A DNA stretch of 64,000 bases from Lepidurus packardi (taxonomy: Eukaryota > Arthropoda > Branchiopoda > Notostraca > Triopsidae). Below are positions 36,101 to 45,300 of the stretch, piece by piece. Numbering within the stretch: position 1 is the stretch's first letter; each line of letters begins with the position of its first letter. The notes beneath the pieces are model-generated. The model was not told where the DNA came from. It saw only the letters and a program-made list of their open reading frames with translations, and searched no databases. Position numbers and translations under genes: made by a program. Location: NCBI GenBank assembly GCA_023053545.1, contig JAKZAN010000005.1, positions 2,294,001 through 2,358,000 of the forward strand. Reading direction: 5' to 3'.

Positions 36101-37585
36101 AATTTCTAAAATGTTACTCGGAAGATCATACACTAAAGTTGCAGTATTCTTATTTCTTACAGTAGCGCATGGTGCTGTACTTTCCTTATCCACATGAACA
36201 ACTCCGATTTGTCTGTCAAATCCTGACTTAGGCGAAAAATGTGTTAGTTTGCAAAACGAGGAATGTCGATTTAATCCACGGCGCGTAGAAAATGTTCGCA
36301 GGCAATTCACACAAGTATTTTCATACTTTTGTGACGTTTCACTGCCACTAAGTCTCTCCTCAATAGTCTTGGCCTTACTGATCTGTAAGTCTTCATTTCC
36401 TTCACACTTTATATTCTTAGGAGCGTGCTTACTGTAATAACTAAATGCTGAATCGTGAGTAGTTACCGTTGTCTTATTCTCTTTTGGCAAATCTGCATTC
36501 ACTTTGTGGTATGTCATCACATTTAACAGCAATGTAGGCTGACAGCTGTCATCTAGATGTTGTACCTTTTTATTGTTAACGTTAATAATATCTTTCGGGA
36601 AAGCAAGGTCAGCATTCCTTTTATAGGTTTCTTTGCTAGCATTTGAACCAGTCAAATCAATTACTACTGGTACTTCGTTTCCATGTATAAGCGGAAAAGA
36701 TTTCAACTTTTGCTTCATTTCAGTCGCGATGGTAAGGTCTTCTCCACAAAATGAATTTTGACAATCGTTCTTTTCTGATTTCAAATTTTTCGTATTATTC
36801 ATTTTCGATTTTTTCGGTTTCTCTGATGTCTTTTTATCAACATCAGCAGGAAGGCACATATTAGTAGCATAGCTAGCAGTTATATTACCGATAGTTACAG
36901 CCCGTGTTAGCCTTTCATTGCATATACCACGACTACACCTACCTACAGTTTGTACAAGTGTATTCAGACGTGCATTTCCTAATTCTTTGCAACAAACTGG
37001 CACAATGTCATACTGCGGATTACCATGCGATAACACCGAACCATACATGTTCCGTAGGTACCCAATTAATTCATGGAATTCTAGTTCTAGCAGGACAGCA
37101 GTACCCATACTATCAGGTTTACCAGAGGCATCTCGTGCATGCGAATCAAAAAGAAAGTATTTTCCATTGCGCTCCATAATGCTTGTACAATGTGAGCAAC
37201 TAATAAAAAGCACACCAGCACAGCTATGTGCAGCTCTTACGGAATCTTCCAAAGTGGTAGCATATGGATGAGTTTCCCGTGGACATATAAAACCAAACGC
37301 ATCTTGCCCATGCAGAAACGTCTCTAATATACCAAATTCTTTAAAATCCAAGTATCCCGGTAGTTCGGCAGAAAAAAAATACCTCTCACGGTGCTCGTAA
37401 GTTCGGTATATTTCATCTCCCATCGTCATTATATCACACATGTTTTTTTCAATCCACTCGTTAGGAGGAACCAAATAACTCCATGCAATAGATACAAAAG
37501 CCATCGGTGTGCACTGAGCACCACGACTAGAAGCAGAAAAAACATGCGCAAATTGCGAATACGGCGCTCTACAGATCAACCTCAT
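30179..37585 (-). CDS. Helentron Rep-helicase polyprotein with peptidase-like and zinc-finger modules
   Basis: 2468 codons without interruption, the ATG following an in-frame TAA. Order: residues 1-170, papain-fold peptidase-like module (GAQC25TPMAF; FLFDSH149ARD) resembling OTU/herpesvirus-tegument-type deubiquitinases; four Cys2-His-Cys fingers near 415-440, 505-530, 600-620 and 630-655; a second peptidase-like module near 668-800 (RKCGQSVAF; NLFTSHNN); DUF6570-like region about 960-1105; Helitron-like N domain about 1280-1460; HUH motif GSPHIHLFVW about 1480; Y2 motif SYIASYMTK about 1665; Pif1-type helicase with GGAGTGKS near 2030, FIIDEIS near 2122 and YVAISR near the end. The Rep would nick and join ssDNA, and the helicase unwinds. 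The last residues (RPNGLRDFL) are in the wrong frame: one missing base near 30195 cuts off the endonuclease. Transcription start unknown. Confidence 0.88.
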   Translation of the reverse strand: MRLICRAPYSQFAHVFSASSRGAQCTPMAFVSIAWSYLVPPNEWIEKNMCDIMTMGDEIYRTYEHRERYFFSAELPGYLDFKEFGILETFLHGQDAFGFICPRETHPYATTLEDSVRAAHSCAGVLFISCSHCTSIMERNGKYFLFDSHARDASGKPDSMGTAVLLELEFHELIGYLRNMYGSVLSHGNPQYDIVPVCCKELGNARLNTLVQTVGRCSRGICNERLTRAVTIGNITASYATNMCLPADVDKKTSEKPKKSKMNNTKNLKSEKNDCQNSFCGEDLTIATEMKQKLKSFPLIHGNEVPVVIDLTGSNASKETYKRNADLAFPKDIINVNNKKVQHLDDSCQPTLLLNVMTYHKVNADLPKENKTTVTTHDSAFSYYSKHAPKNIKCEGNEDLQISKAKTIEERLSGSETSQKYENTCVNCLRTFSTRRGLNRHSSFCKLTHFSPKSGFDRQIGVVHVDKESTAPCATVRNKNTATLVYDLPSNILEISEQERKEFVCENCYRIFTRSSNLQRHFKICLPFSQQTTNICLKPANDSGKHCQTDTLSKENFIQKVGTKVADLQNDIRNPHSPKVVTLLKDHTNITSNSSSNSQEVQCLGCGESIVNRALLHKHKLSCQNLLSTSITSFECPECGLQLSNRSHLVRHSVLCKGIEIADNFYIDRKCGQSVAFTVVFLALRCAIFRGLLQIDYTNFEMIRHIRKIGMTLYNLYADYKSQISLTKIPSKFSFPDMGLSFTCFSRILCTKVLPSQFSTYFSLALREGSYFVVEYRNYCIGIFKTENDTINLFTSHNNAKRSCSVHCALLDRCAQIKNITTFALPNVLKECFIGLNDLHHFSIYCFTLETTRCLKGQSPLGVFECIMDFNNVCISHKSSIVMCPYMHNEDPELVCMKTEIKTTRINASAGNRHEEKQVNIDINKSTLPLISMSNENSSDTCVDIALKKMKTLLSQGPDFICGSCSQLFFKRSLFPAKKLQTAIDELNDNDISCASQLFVSCFRAIHTEFVCITCFRYLQKGKIPPMSKLNKVGFPELPKVLEDLNPMERRLISPRLMFLRLQPQRQGGQSKLKGNVVNIPHDIDETITELPRKFRDFETIKVALKRKLTYTRPEFVETVRPNLVRNAAKLLVTRPLFIEHNISFAENWQFVPEEDVPEVCVEESVITDGASDPESMDSIIFSKTKPHSDSSDTEISEDIARVNMDTILLNENFLHGEGDDVIHIIAPGENKRPLGILSDKDCEELAFPHIFCGFARPAYCLNPNDQYTNGHFRSRPVSYSSLCKAELQHVDRRVAQDEINIFFKVKKLQIKKIADTMRFGTRILKAKDKRPGTSFNARMLKNPEVLRSLQFDGGFNFLKSVRGSPPYFQRVCHDLFAMIRQLGPPAFFLSFSAAETRWLDLLRILGKTVDKRLYTDVELKSLAWLDKCRLLKDNVTCARYFNYRVDKLLQLFRDPIEPLGKVKDYAIRVEFQQRGSPHIHLFVWCDNQPLRADFQDEQSFDEALIRYVDKYVSCQLSGPYTEKAIEVQKHRHTFTCKVKGKNKKCRFAFPKPPVPNTMLLKPFESNEPKDNINKYSLAWKKIKELMNLSCETFATFDSFLCECGFNLETYIGALRTRITKTTLFLKRAPNECMVNAFNPLLLEFWDANMDIQYVFDAYAAASYIASYMTKSQKGMSETLRNVVKEVHEGNFTLREKFRMVGNKFLNSTEVGVQEAVFLLLQLPLRKFSRAVVFVPTCQPEDRVILSKPFAVIKKMDDENENVISENFLDRYSKRPNYLENTSLAEYVTNYTHKYHNNDSNIVGDDGYCIEQTEYSGESELEDDNKESFDNDKKEKKHSVYNVRTKHRILRFMNYRRDTNPEKYFHSKLMLYWPWRDHNDLKTQETYETTFFQRDVFNRIQKERQFFEPSSDAVDDILSKPLHELVDHNTFNGSESEDEETLKELQTDSNQIFDPEYNCMPEADIGRDLPNTHPNDLSLGKTASSVEKYGIRDEEYFSMMRCLNIEQRLFVLDLLYMHKTKAGNYCRFLSGGAGTGKSLVVRAIDACVTRYFNKGPNSNPDTKKVVIVAYTGKAAFNVGGSTIHSTFHIPIGRMFDANNTFLCLQSQVRSELYLLFRDVELFIIDEISMVGINMLYYIDFRLKEIFGSSQIFGGKSVLCVGDLFQLPPTKAQPVFKYSNTGARCLSEHLWLDNFKMFELQQIMRQKDDLLFAELLNRLREGKQTPEDISILRSRITSTSPNCVQRISYRNNDIDFYNQKEWENAKQERAIIISTDLPVRGCKGVDIKCLLNTLPDKITNTNCIRYLHIAIDLPFEYSMNSDVNDGLANGSECIIKKLPLHLPVADKGILKSSSVCECLVLQSAAYTPIWVEFKEMTIGKQCRQKYSHLYKQDCTLQPNWTPIFPITCRYTYNRAEFERLQYPLRPNSSKTIHRAQGQTMEQVIVNLGRATSNMHYVAISRPNGLRDFL

Positions 37586-37785
37586 GCTTTAATACCAGAA
37601 AAAACGAGCAGATGTATTATTAATTAACTGTGTAAAAGAAAGCAACCGTATAGTGAAATGTAAATAAATATTTTCAACCACGAATTACCTATCAATCGTG
37701 AAAAATCCAACAATCTCAATAAACAACGGAATCCAGCAATTATCCAAATCTCCAACAAATAAATCGTCCGAATTCCAAAACTTCT

Positions 37786-38214
37786 AGTACATAAAATAGA
37801 AGTAATCAGCTCACGAAGGTAACAGGAAGTGCTGAAACATATGAAACTGTTATTCATTGAACATTACCTGATACTCCTAAAAATTCCAAAAGATAACCAG
37901 CCGGAATAATTATTCAGAAATTATCCACTTATCATACGGGAAAGAATCGTCTAATGACAATGCAAACAATGAGTTCAGTTCGCAAAGGCACTGCAAACAG
38001 TACAGTACATAATATAAAAGTAATCAGCTCACGAAGGTAACAGGAAGTGCTGAAACATATAAAATTGTTATTCATTGAATATTACCTGATACTCCAAAAA
38101 ATTCAAGCCGGAATAATGATTCAGAAATTATCCAGTTACCATACGGGGAAGAATCGTCTAATGACAATGCAAACAATGAGTTCAGTTCGTTCAGTTCAGT
38201 ACTGCAAACAGTAC
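37786..38214 (-). repeat. Two tandem 211-218-bp repeats in the Helentron leader
   Basis: 37786-38003 and 38004-38214 are close direct repeats (shared blocks AGTAATCAGCTCACGAAGGT, GAAGTGCTGAAACATAT and CGTCTAATGACAATGCAAAC). They lie 200-630 bp upstream of the Rep-Hel start codon. They could be part of a 5' UTR or a subterminal repeat block. Confidence 0.8.
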
Positions 38215-38367
38215 AAAACAAGAAACAAGTCTAATTAACATTGCAGTCACAAAAATTAGAGCAGGTGACTGCCGGATCGGAGAAAACAAAAAACAAGAAT
38301 TTTTCCAAATATCCAAGCAAGAAATCAATCGTCCAAACAGGAAAAATGTCTACCCGTTAGATATAAG

Positions 38368-38464
38368 ATAAGAAGAAATCAGTCCACAAAACTAACGTAA
38401 GTGCTGACATAAGAAGAAATCAGTTCACAAAACTAACGTAAGTGCTGACATAAGAAATATCAGC
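38368..38464 (-). repeat. 41-bp tandem repeat, 2.3 copies
   Basis: Units begin at 38368, 38409 and 38450 (partial). The shared word is ATAAGAAGAAATCAGT followed by CACAAAACTAACGTAAGTG. Located between the 361-bp module and the 211-218-bp leader repeats of the Helentron. Confidence 0.8.
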
Positions 38465-38532
38465 ATAGAAAGCTACCAATAAAAACAGAATACAATTTTA
38501 GCAATTGATCTTATTTTTACCTATGAGTCCTC

Positions 38533-38893
38533 AAAATTCAAACTCTGCACGATATAGTAAGCTTTTGTCACAGCTAATAACAAACGTTTACCAACGTTGA
38601 TCTGCTACCCTGTCCTATTGATCCTACAGACGTGACGTCACAAGCCCAAAAACTATCACGTGCTGGTACGTTCTAACCCGTTTTGTGATCCAATTTGCCC
38701 ACTTCTGAGAATCTCATGAAAGGAGCACGAACGACCTGGCCGATGGCAATATGTCCTTATCTCCCACCCACCAAACCCACCCCAAAATAACACAGCCCTT
38801 ATGGGAAAAACCCGAGCCAAGCTCAGCAACCCACCCTCCCACTGGCAAGGCTAAAGTCTGGACGATATATTAAGCTGTTGTCACAGCTAAAAA
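38533..38893 (-). repeat. 361-bp module, copy 2 (right end of Helentron)
   Basis: Identical by eye to 26414-26774 and in the same orientation. On the minus strand it begins TTTTTAGCTGTGACAAC and lies 950 bp upstream of the Rep-Hel ATG. Beyond 38893 the sequence no longer matches the Helentron, so this is the probable 5' terminus. It contains TGACGTCA at 38633-38640. Confidence 0.9.
38633..38640. promoter_or_regulatory. CRE/ATF-like site in module copy 2
   Basis: Perfect TGACGTCA palindrome upstream of the Rep-Hel leader, matching 26514-26521. Consensus match only. Confidence 0.4.
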
Positions 38894-41054
38894 CGGCGTG
38901 CGTTAACACCAATACAAAGTTTCATGGCGTCACATAACCACCTATTAGTCACGTAGCTTAACGCAGCTCTTTCAAACTGGTTTCAAAACCGCTGGGGGCG
39001 GTGTCACGCAATGACTGTTTTTATCGCGATTCTTACATTTTTTGCCCAATTATGCAAGCGGGCTCGACCTGATCTTCAGATCTGACCAACGTGGTCGAAG
39101 GTTGGGTCAAGGGCTTCGATCGATGTCCGTTCCCCAAATTAATGACCTCGGACTGGGTCAAGTGTAAGTTCACTGTGTGCAAGTGAAGGACAGTTCGGCC
39201 TTGTTTTCATGTACATAACGGTAAAAAAATTGCCGTAACAGCAAATTTAGGTTAACGAAAATGTCTACAGAAGAAGGAGACTGATTCATTCTATTTGGTA
39301 GTTATATTTAAAAAGGAAAACTGGGAGTTTCTACAGTTTCACCCAAAATTATTTTCACTAAACTGAAAGAGAAGGCGCTGCGGGTTGAGCGAAACCGCGG
39401 AAGGACCGTTCGAGAACTGGATTGCGGGTTCCCCAGTGACAGAATTGGTATCCCCTAGTCACTTGAAGAAAAGCGGAAATAATAACTGGAGGTAGGTTTA
39501 TTTGTTGTTAAATGAAGAGGGTAGGGCATGTTTGATTCACATGATTATACGCTACAAGCCTTCCGACAGTTTTTCCTATAGGGTTTTTCTAGAGTATTAT
39601 ATAAGAATGGGGATAGAAGATCTTATATTAACTATATAATAAACGTAAGCCTTTTGTCGGCAAAAAACTATGCCATTGCTTTGTTTGATTTATCATTTAT
39701 TGAAACAAATAAAGTTCTTTGATTCTTTCGTATCAATTCTAAAGAAAATAAACTAGCTATGGCGCTACAGTGGCGTATAGTTTATTCAGTCCATTTATTG
39801 CAAATAGACTTCTTGCATCGAATCTACAACAACCACAAGAGGCGTCTTTTCATTTTGCCGTTTCTCCCGCTGAAATAGGAAGAAATGGAAATTATGTATA
39901 CTATTTTCTTTGAATTAGTACGTATGTAGGCAATTAAGGTAAGCGTAATAAAATTTAATTGCTATATAAATGGTCTCTTCAGACCTTCCTTTCTCATTAG
40001 AAACTTTGCCAATAGCATTTTTCTTTTTAAAAAATCTATTTGTAATTGTCTAATTATTTAATCCCATTTAGAAATGTTTCTTTAATGGCCATCGCTGTGC
40101 GAAAGGAAATTACTTTTTTGCTCTGAAACTTTGCTCTAAACCTATATTAGAATGACTCGTTTCAATTTCAAACAAAGAATTCAAAAGAAAGACAAACCGG
40201 AGTAATGCTAGATCCTCCATCCTAGATATTCTAGATCGGACAAAATGCTATGTAATTTCATACATTTCTTTTCTTCTAAGAAAAAACAAAAATCGCATCC
40301 CGGAAGAACGACAAAATACTTTTGAACGACAGAATACTTTTTTCTTATTACCAACTGTCTCCCTCTCAGGCGTTCAGCCAATGGGAAGGGGTTATAGAGT
40401 CTTAGCAAGATCCGTGACTTAAAGTTAAAATTTTTATTTTCCTCGCCCCAACAGTTTGGTGGACAGTAAAAACATTTCACATTTATTTACAATCTTTTAA
40501 AATGCTTTAAATTGTATTATTTGTGTTTTAAAATGTATAGATTGTCAAGGTACGAGTATAAATATTATCCCTGTTGTCACGAAATCCAAAACATCGATGA
40601 GTTGTTGTTTTTTTGCATGTACCTTTGAAGACGAAATTCTTTCAACACGAAAATTATTTCGGTCCCCATGGTTTTGTATTAAGCGGTTTCCACTGTAGTT
40701 TAAGTACGAAGCCATTAGCCTATTTATATTTTATGATAAGGTTAGGCTCGGAAATTATTCACCAGCATGCACTAAAATACATCAATTCCAACTTAGGTTA
40801 GCCCAAACCAAATACTGTTAAAGCTAGGAAAATACTAGAAAAATACTGGAAAGGCTAGCATAGTTCGAAATTGTCATCTTCCCACCAAACAGAAGGAAAA
40901 GGCACCTCAGTGGCTTTTATAGACACGGCAACGGTGACCTCTGTTGACGGCCATCAGAGATGCCATGTAATGGGAAGAGGCATGGTCCAATATCACAAAT
41001 AGTATTTTGAAAATTACTTGATTTTTTTCAGAGCTCGTAAAAGTCCAGAAAGAT
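38894..41054. other. Intergenic upstream of Tim9, no gene recognised
   Basis: No domain-bearing ORF. The Tim9 5' UTR probably extends left through a splice acceptor (TTTTTTTCAG) just before 41032, so a non-coding first exon lies somewhere to the left. A segment near 40681-40720 (GCGGTTTCCACTGTAGTTTAAG) faintly resembles the MITE tip at 28204. Confidence 0.4.
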
Positions 41055-41495
41055 ATGACTGCTGTTATGATGGATTCCAGTTCAGCTCAAGACGCTGCTA
41101 AAGCTGAAGCGGAACAAATTAAATCAGTAGGTTGAGGTACTTTTTTCCAGGAATTTCACAAATAATTGTAATGATTTATAATTTTTTTAGTTCAAAGATT
41201 TTCTGTACTCCTATAACAAGCTTTCTGAGCTTTGCTTCAAAGAATGCGTCTGGGATTTTACCACCAGGAATGTCCGTGATAAAGAGGTACAGCTTTCATT
41301 TATATCTGGGTTTATAGCTCCTTAACAGTGATATAATATTCTCAATGGGTGTCTTCATACATGCAGGAAACTTGCGCAGTCAACTGTTCCGAAAAGTTCT
41401 TGAAGATGAATCAAAGGATATCCCAACGGTTTCAAGAATTCCAAATGATTTCTAACGAGAATGCGTTAGCACTTGCCAAGAAAGCGGGAGCGTGA
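41055..41495 (+). CDS. Tim9: Mitochondrial import inner membrane translocase subunit Tim9
   Basis: Small Tim chaperone of the intermembrane space. It forms the Tim9-Tim10 hexamer that carries hydrophobic precursors to TIM22 and the outer-membrane assembly machinery. Exons 41055-41126, 41191-41286 and 41367-41495, all phase 0; 98 residues. The twin CX3C motifs that form the two disulfides are present: C39-FKE-C43 and C59-AVN-C63, 15 residues apart as usual. Family wording is clear: [38 protein letters not shown]. The introns are only 64 and 80 bp. The start at 41055 is the first ATG after an upstream splice acceptor; a second ATG at 41067 is also possible. The N-terminus is slightly longer and acidic compared with typical Tim9 (about 89 residues). 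Confidence 0.94.
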
Positions 41496-42303
41496 TGAGC
41501 AATGTTCTATTGTAGTATTTTGTCATTCAGTTGTTATGCGCGTCGTCTCATTGTGAGGAATTACACATTGCTAAACTAACCTCTGAAGAATCACTGATCC
41601 TTTGAACGTCTTGCTTATTTCACGCTGCAAGAAGAACAAAAAAGGAACACCTTGTTTGGCGTTGAAATGGAAAATTTGAACATAAAAGAATTGGTAGACG
41701 GATGAAAGTAGATGTGTAGTGTGAGCATTCAGAAACTTTTTTGTCGCGTGAGAGATCAAGCACCGAGCTGACGTGTTACGTATGGATAAGCTCCAGCAGT
41801 CGTAATAAGCATTTGCTGCGTTGTCTAAGCATTCTATGCCTTGTCGACCAGTGGGAAATTGTTCCAAGGCGGCAACGAACGGCGCTCATGAAGGGCATTG
41901 ACCATGACAACTAGACTAGGAAGCTATATGGGAAGACCAGTAAACCAACCAGGAAGGCTATAAGAATAACGAAAACGAATCCAAAGGGAAGGAAGAAGAA
42001 ACCACGGTGCTTCATCGCAAGCAGGATTCCCGAAAGAAAGTGCTTCATTTTTATGCTAAGGGATTAGGCTGTTCACCAGTAGTGTACCATCACGTAGTTT
42101 ACGAGGAAGACAACGATTTTTTTTGTTACAGTTCTTTACAAAGTGTTCTTAGATGTAAACTACTCATAGTTTCATTCAGTCAATTGATCCCTCGACAGAT
42201 TTTTAACGCAATGTGAATTTTTTTCTTAATTCGTACCTTAACAACTTCCGCAAATTTGCGTTGCTTTCCCTGCGCGAATTAGTGGTTCCGCACATCAGAA
42301 ACC
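41496..42303. other. Spacer between Tim9 and the Notch-ligand-like gene
   Basis: Holds the Tim9 3' UTR and the 5' region of the next gene on the same strand. No further gene, repeat or clear promoter box seen. Confidence 0.45.
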
Positions 42304-45300
42304 ATGCTCCTTCGGTTTTGCGTATTGTGTTTCCTTTGCCTTTGGGTAAGTGTATTTGCGTGATTTAAAACTGTCCAATCTTATCAACGAAGGTTTATTA
42401 ACGACACTTCATTTTACCACTTGTAGGGTGTGGAGAGCGCAGGAGTGTTGCGGCTACGCATTTTGAAGCTACAAAATCTAGAAGGGCGCACTCTTAACGG
42501 ACAGTGTTGTGAAAAGAATGACCGTAACTTACTGGGCCTATGCCAGGGCTCTTGTCGTACATTTTTGCGACTCTGTGCCACTACAGTAGGCCGCCATACG
42601 CAGGTGGATCACATCATCCATAATCGGAATGCGCGTCAGTCTTTTAAGTTGGCAACCTGGCGATGGATATCTCAGGAAGACACGGAAAATGACAACCAAC
42701 TGAATAAGGACACCTTTCCAAACTCTTCGGAAACACAATTCAGTGAAAACCATGACTCGGATCTTAGTTCCGAATTTGCCAGAAGCCGGGCTGTGGTAAC
42801 GCCAGCTTGTACCATTGGTTCGGTCATTACACCACCCATTTTCAACAATTCATTAGACCCGACTAGTGATGGAGTTCTGGATGTCTCCTTTCCGTTCAAT
42901 TCGTCATGGCCTGTAAGTTGCGTAACTGTTGGAATGTTTGGAAGCAGCGTCTTTATCACTTCAATTTTTTTTGGTCCTAGGGAAAGGTAATGCTTATCGT
43001 GGAAGCTTGGCATGACGTAAATAACGGATTCTTCAGCCAAGCCCAGTCGTTAATTAAAAGTAAGAATACAGAGTGCATGATTTTGAGCCTTGAAATGTAA
43101 TTGAATCCTTACTTTTGAATGAGATGTTCTTTTATTGTCTGCTTCATTTCGTAATTCTAAATGTTTTGCTTTGTGATTCTCTTTTTGCGAAATTTTGTAG
43201 GCGGGCTGAAAGATGTGCCTGCTCTAGTGGCGCGATTCAAGAGAATCCACTACCCGACCCAAATTGGCAAATGGAGCGCAGCGTTTGCCTTGGCTCCTCA
43301 TGTCAAAGTGGACTACGCCTTACGACTTGATTGCCAAGTTCGATTTGGAGGGCCTAATTGCACACAGGTAAGAGATTTTCGTTCAGACCGCCCAAGGTTG
43401 GGGAAGATTCCATTTGTTAAGGCACGTGACATTGGACAGTAACTGACGAGTTTTTGTGCATTAGAAGACGGACGGAATGACAAGCAGTTCACGACAGACA
43501 ACTGGACTCAATCGAAAATACGTTAACGTGGGTCGCTGGATTGCCCAGAAGCATCGTCGTTTACAGAGGCAGAGGCGGGAGTTGGATCTGAGACGTTCCT
43601 TCTTTCTATCTGGTTTAGGAGACGCTATTGGGGTCACAGTTGACACCTTGTATGCTCTTAACACGTCGATATATTACGCAGCAGTAGTTTTTAAAGTTTT
43701 AAAGTATGGAGTGCTTTTTCTTAACTTTTTTGGATGATCCGTCACTGAGGTGTCGAATGTGATAACTTACTATTCTCCTTGCCTTTTTTTACCGCTAGCC
43801 TGCAAAAAAAGACAATAAAAACTGTTTGACAGTTTTCTGATTACAAAGTCTTATAAAACTTCATTTGGAATTTTGTGGATTTTAATCGCAAAGCGCATTA
43901 AAATCATCCCTTCACATGTTATAATCTTAAAATGTTTTATTGTAATTTTGCTATTTTTATGGGCAAAAAAAGTTGGTATCGTTAGAGTGGTGCTATATGC
44001 CAGTATGCACAGTACAATATAAGTGTACAATTGTACGAGATTTATTGCAGTGTAGCTTTTTGTTTTCACGTGGTTAAGCAATTAACTGTTCGTTGTGTGG
44101 GCTGTGACTGTGATGTTTATGGTAGGCTATCGGTTAGGCAAAGTAGTTTACTCATGTTAACCCCCCTCCCCCCCGAAAAAGGCCTTGTAGAAAAGTGAAG
44201 GGTAATAACGGTTTCGTTAACAAGTCAATGGTTGGTGTGTAAGGTAACGAAATAACGGTTGACCACGCAACCGTGACGTGTCTTCCTATGACTTCGTTGG
44301 TTTGGTTTTGTATATTAAGTCATCATTAAAACACCGAGACACGTACGAAAACTTGCTTGACTGCCTCAGCTTCTGTCTTGTTTGTATCAATATTTTAAGA
44401 ATTCGAAAAATTTCATGACGCAATTTCTTAGTTATTATTCGTAGTTTTCTCAAAACTAAGAGTCCGTTAGGTAAAGGCGTGAACACATTTACATGCCGAA
44501 CCAACTGTTATTGTGTCACGCTTAAACGGCAGGGTAAACCGGAAGTTTTCTGCTTGACCTGTTTGTTGACTCCTACGGTGTATGAAGGAAAGGTGTGTCA
44601 TCAGGAAGACAATTTCAGTTAGAAAAGTCCAGTCGTTTAGAGAGATTCGTGGTAAGAAGACAAGGAATCCCAGGATTGAATCAGTTAGATAAAACGAGAT
44701 GTGGTTCCGCGGATTTATTGGTGCGCTTTGCTTACTGCAAATCTCGGGAGCCATCCAGGGCGCTATTCCAGTCATGCAACTGCAATCCTGGAAGCGACAG
44801 GTTTACTTTGTTTTGGATTCGATGTTTTTGTATCTCTAATCTCTCGGTTTACTCACGTGTGTGTTTTTTGTGTTGATTTTGTACAGGCTTGTTTGAATAT
44901 TGACGAAACTAATGGACAATTTACGTGCACGCCAGAAGGCGAAGTGCAATGTTCAGTGGGATGGACAGGCGATGTTTGCAACGTTCCGGTTTGCAAAAAG
45001 GGTTGCAATCCGCAATTTGGTTACTGCAACAAACCTGACGAATGTCGATGCAAAATGGGTAGTTAAAAATAGATAATACTGTTAAAAAAAACTCAATCCG
45101 GTATGTTGAACTTTTGTGATCTAGGCTTTTCCGGTGAGTTCTGCGAGAAGTGTGCCGTACTTCCTGGTTGTCAGCACGGATCATGCAACCAGAGCTTCGA
45201 ATGCAACTGTCATGAAGGCTGGGATGGTTTATTTTGCAATCAACGTAAAGATTTCTTTAATAGTATTCAAACATTGTGAACCGAAGATCTAAGTTATAAC

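Larger units (their letters stand above)
24521..38893 (-). mobile_element. Helentron-type rolling-circle transposon (autonomous, Rep-Hel-EN plus RPA-like)
   Basis: Minus-strand element carrying an HUH/Y2 Rep with Pif1-type helicase (30179-37585), an exonuclease-endonuclease-phosphatase domain (29421-30191) and an RPA-like ssDNA-binding gene (25039-26094). Rep-Hel-EN is the diagnostic combination of Helentrons, and RPA-like genes often accompany Helitrons. The right (5') end is probably 38893, where the 361-bp module starts with TTTTTAGCTGTGACAAC. The left end is uncertain. Either the element runs to about 24521, giving inverted TTTTTAGCTGTG tips, or it ends at 26775 and a second head-to-tail element carrying the RPA gene follows. 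Coding capacity is intact apart from one missing base. Insertions inside it: foldback/TTAGG/MITE at 27985-28745. Confidence 0.75.

Noticed and set aside
26414-38893. LTR retrotransposon flanked by 361-bp direct repeats
   Set aside because: No gag, reverse transcriptase, integrase, primer-binding site or polypurine tract, and the enclosed genes are Rep-helicase and endonuclease. The repeats suit rolling-circle ends better.
40681-40760. Second copy of the palindromic MITE
   Set aside because: Only a faint match to one tip (GGTTTCCACTG...TTAAG...AGCC) without a clear second arm or target duplication.
43477-43737. Possible extra exon in the Notch-ligand-like gene's intron 4 (an 86-codon frame)
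   Set aside because: The DSL domain joins correctly without it, and it shows no domain or matching splice phase.
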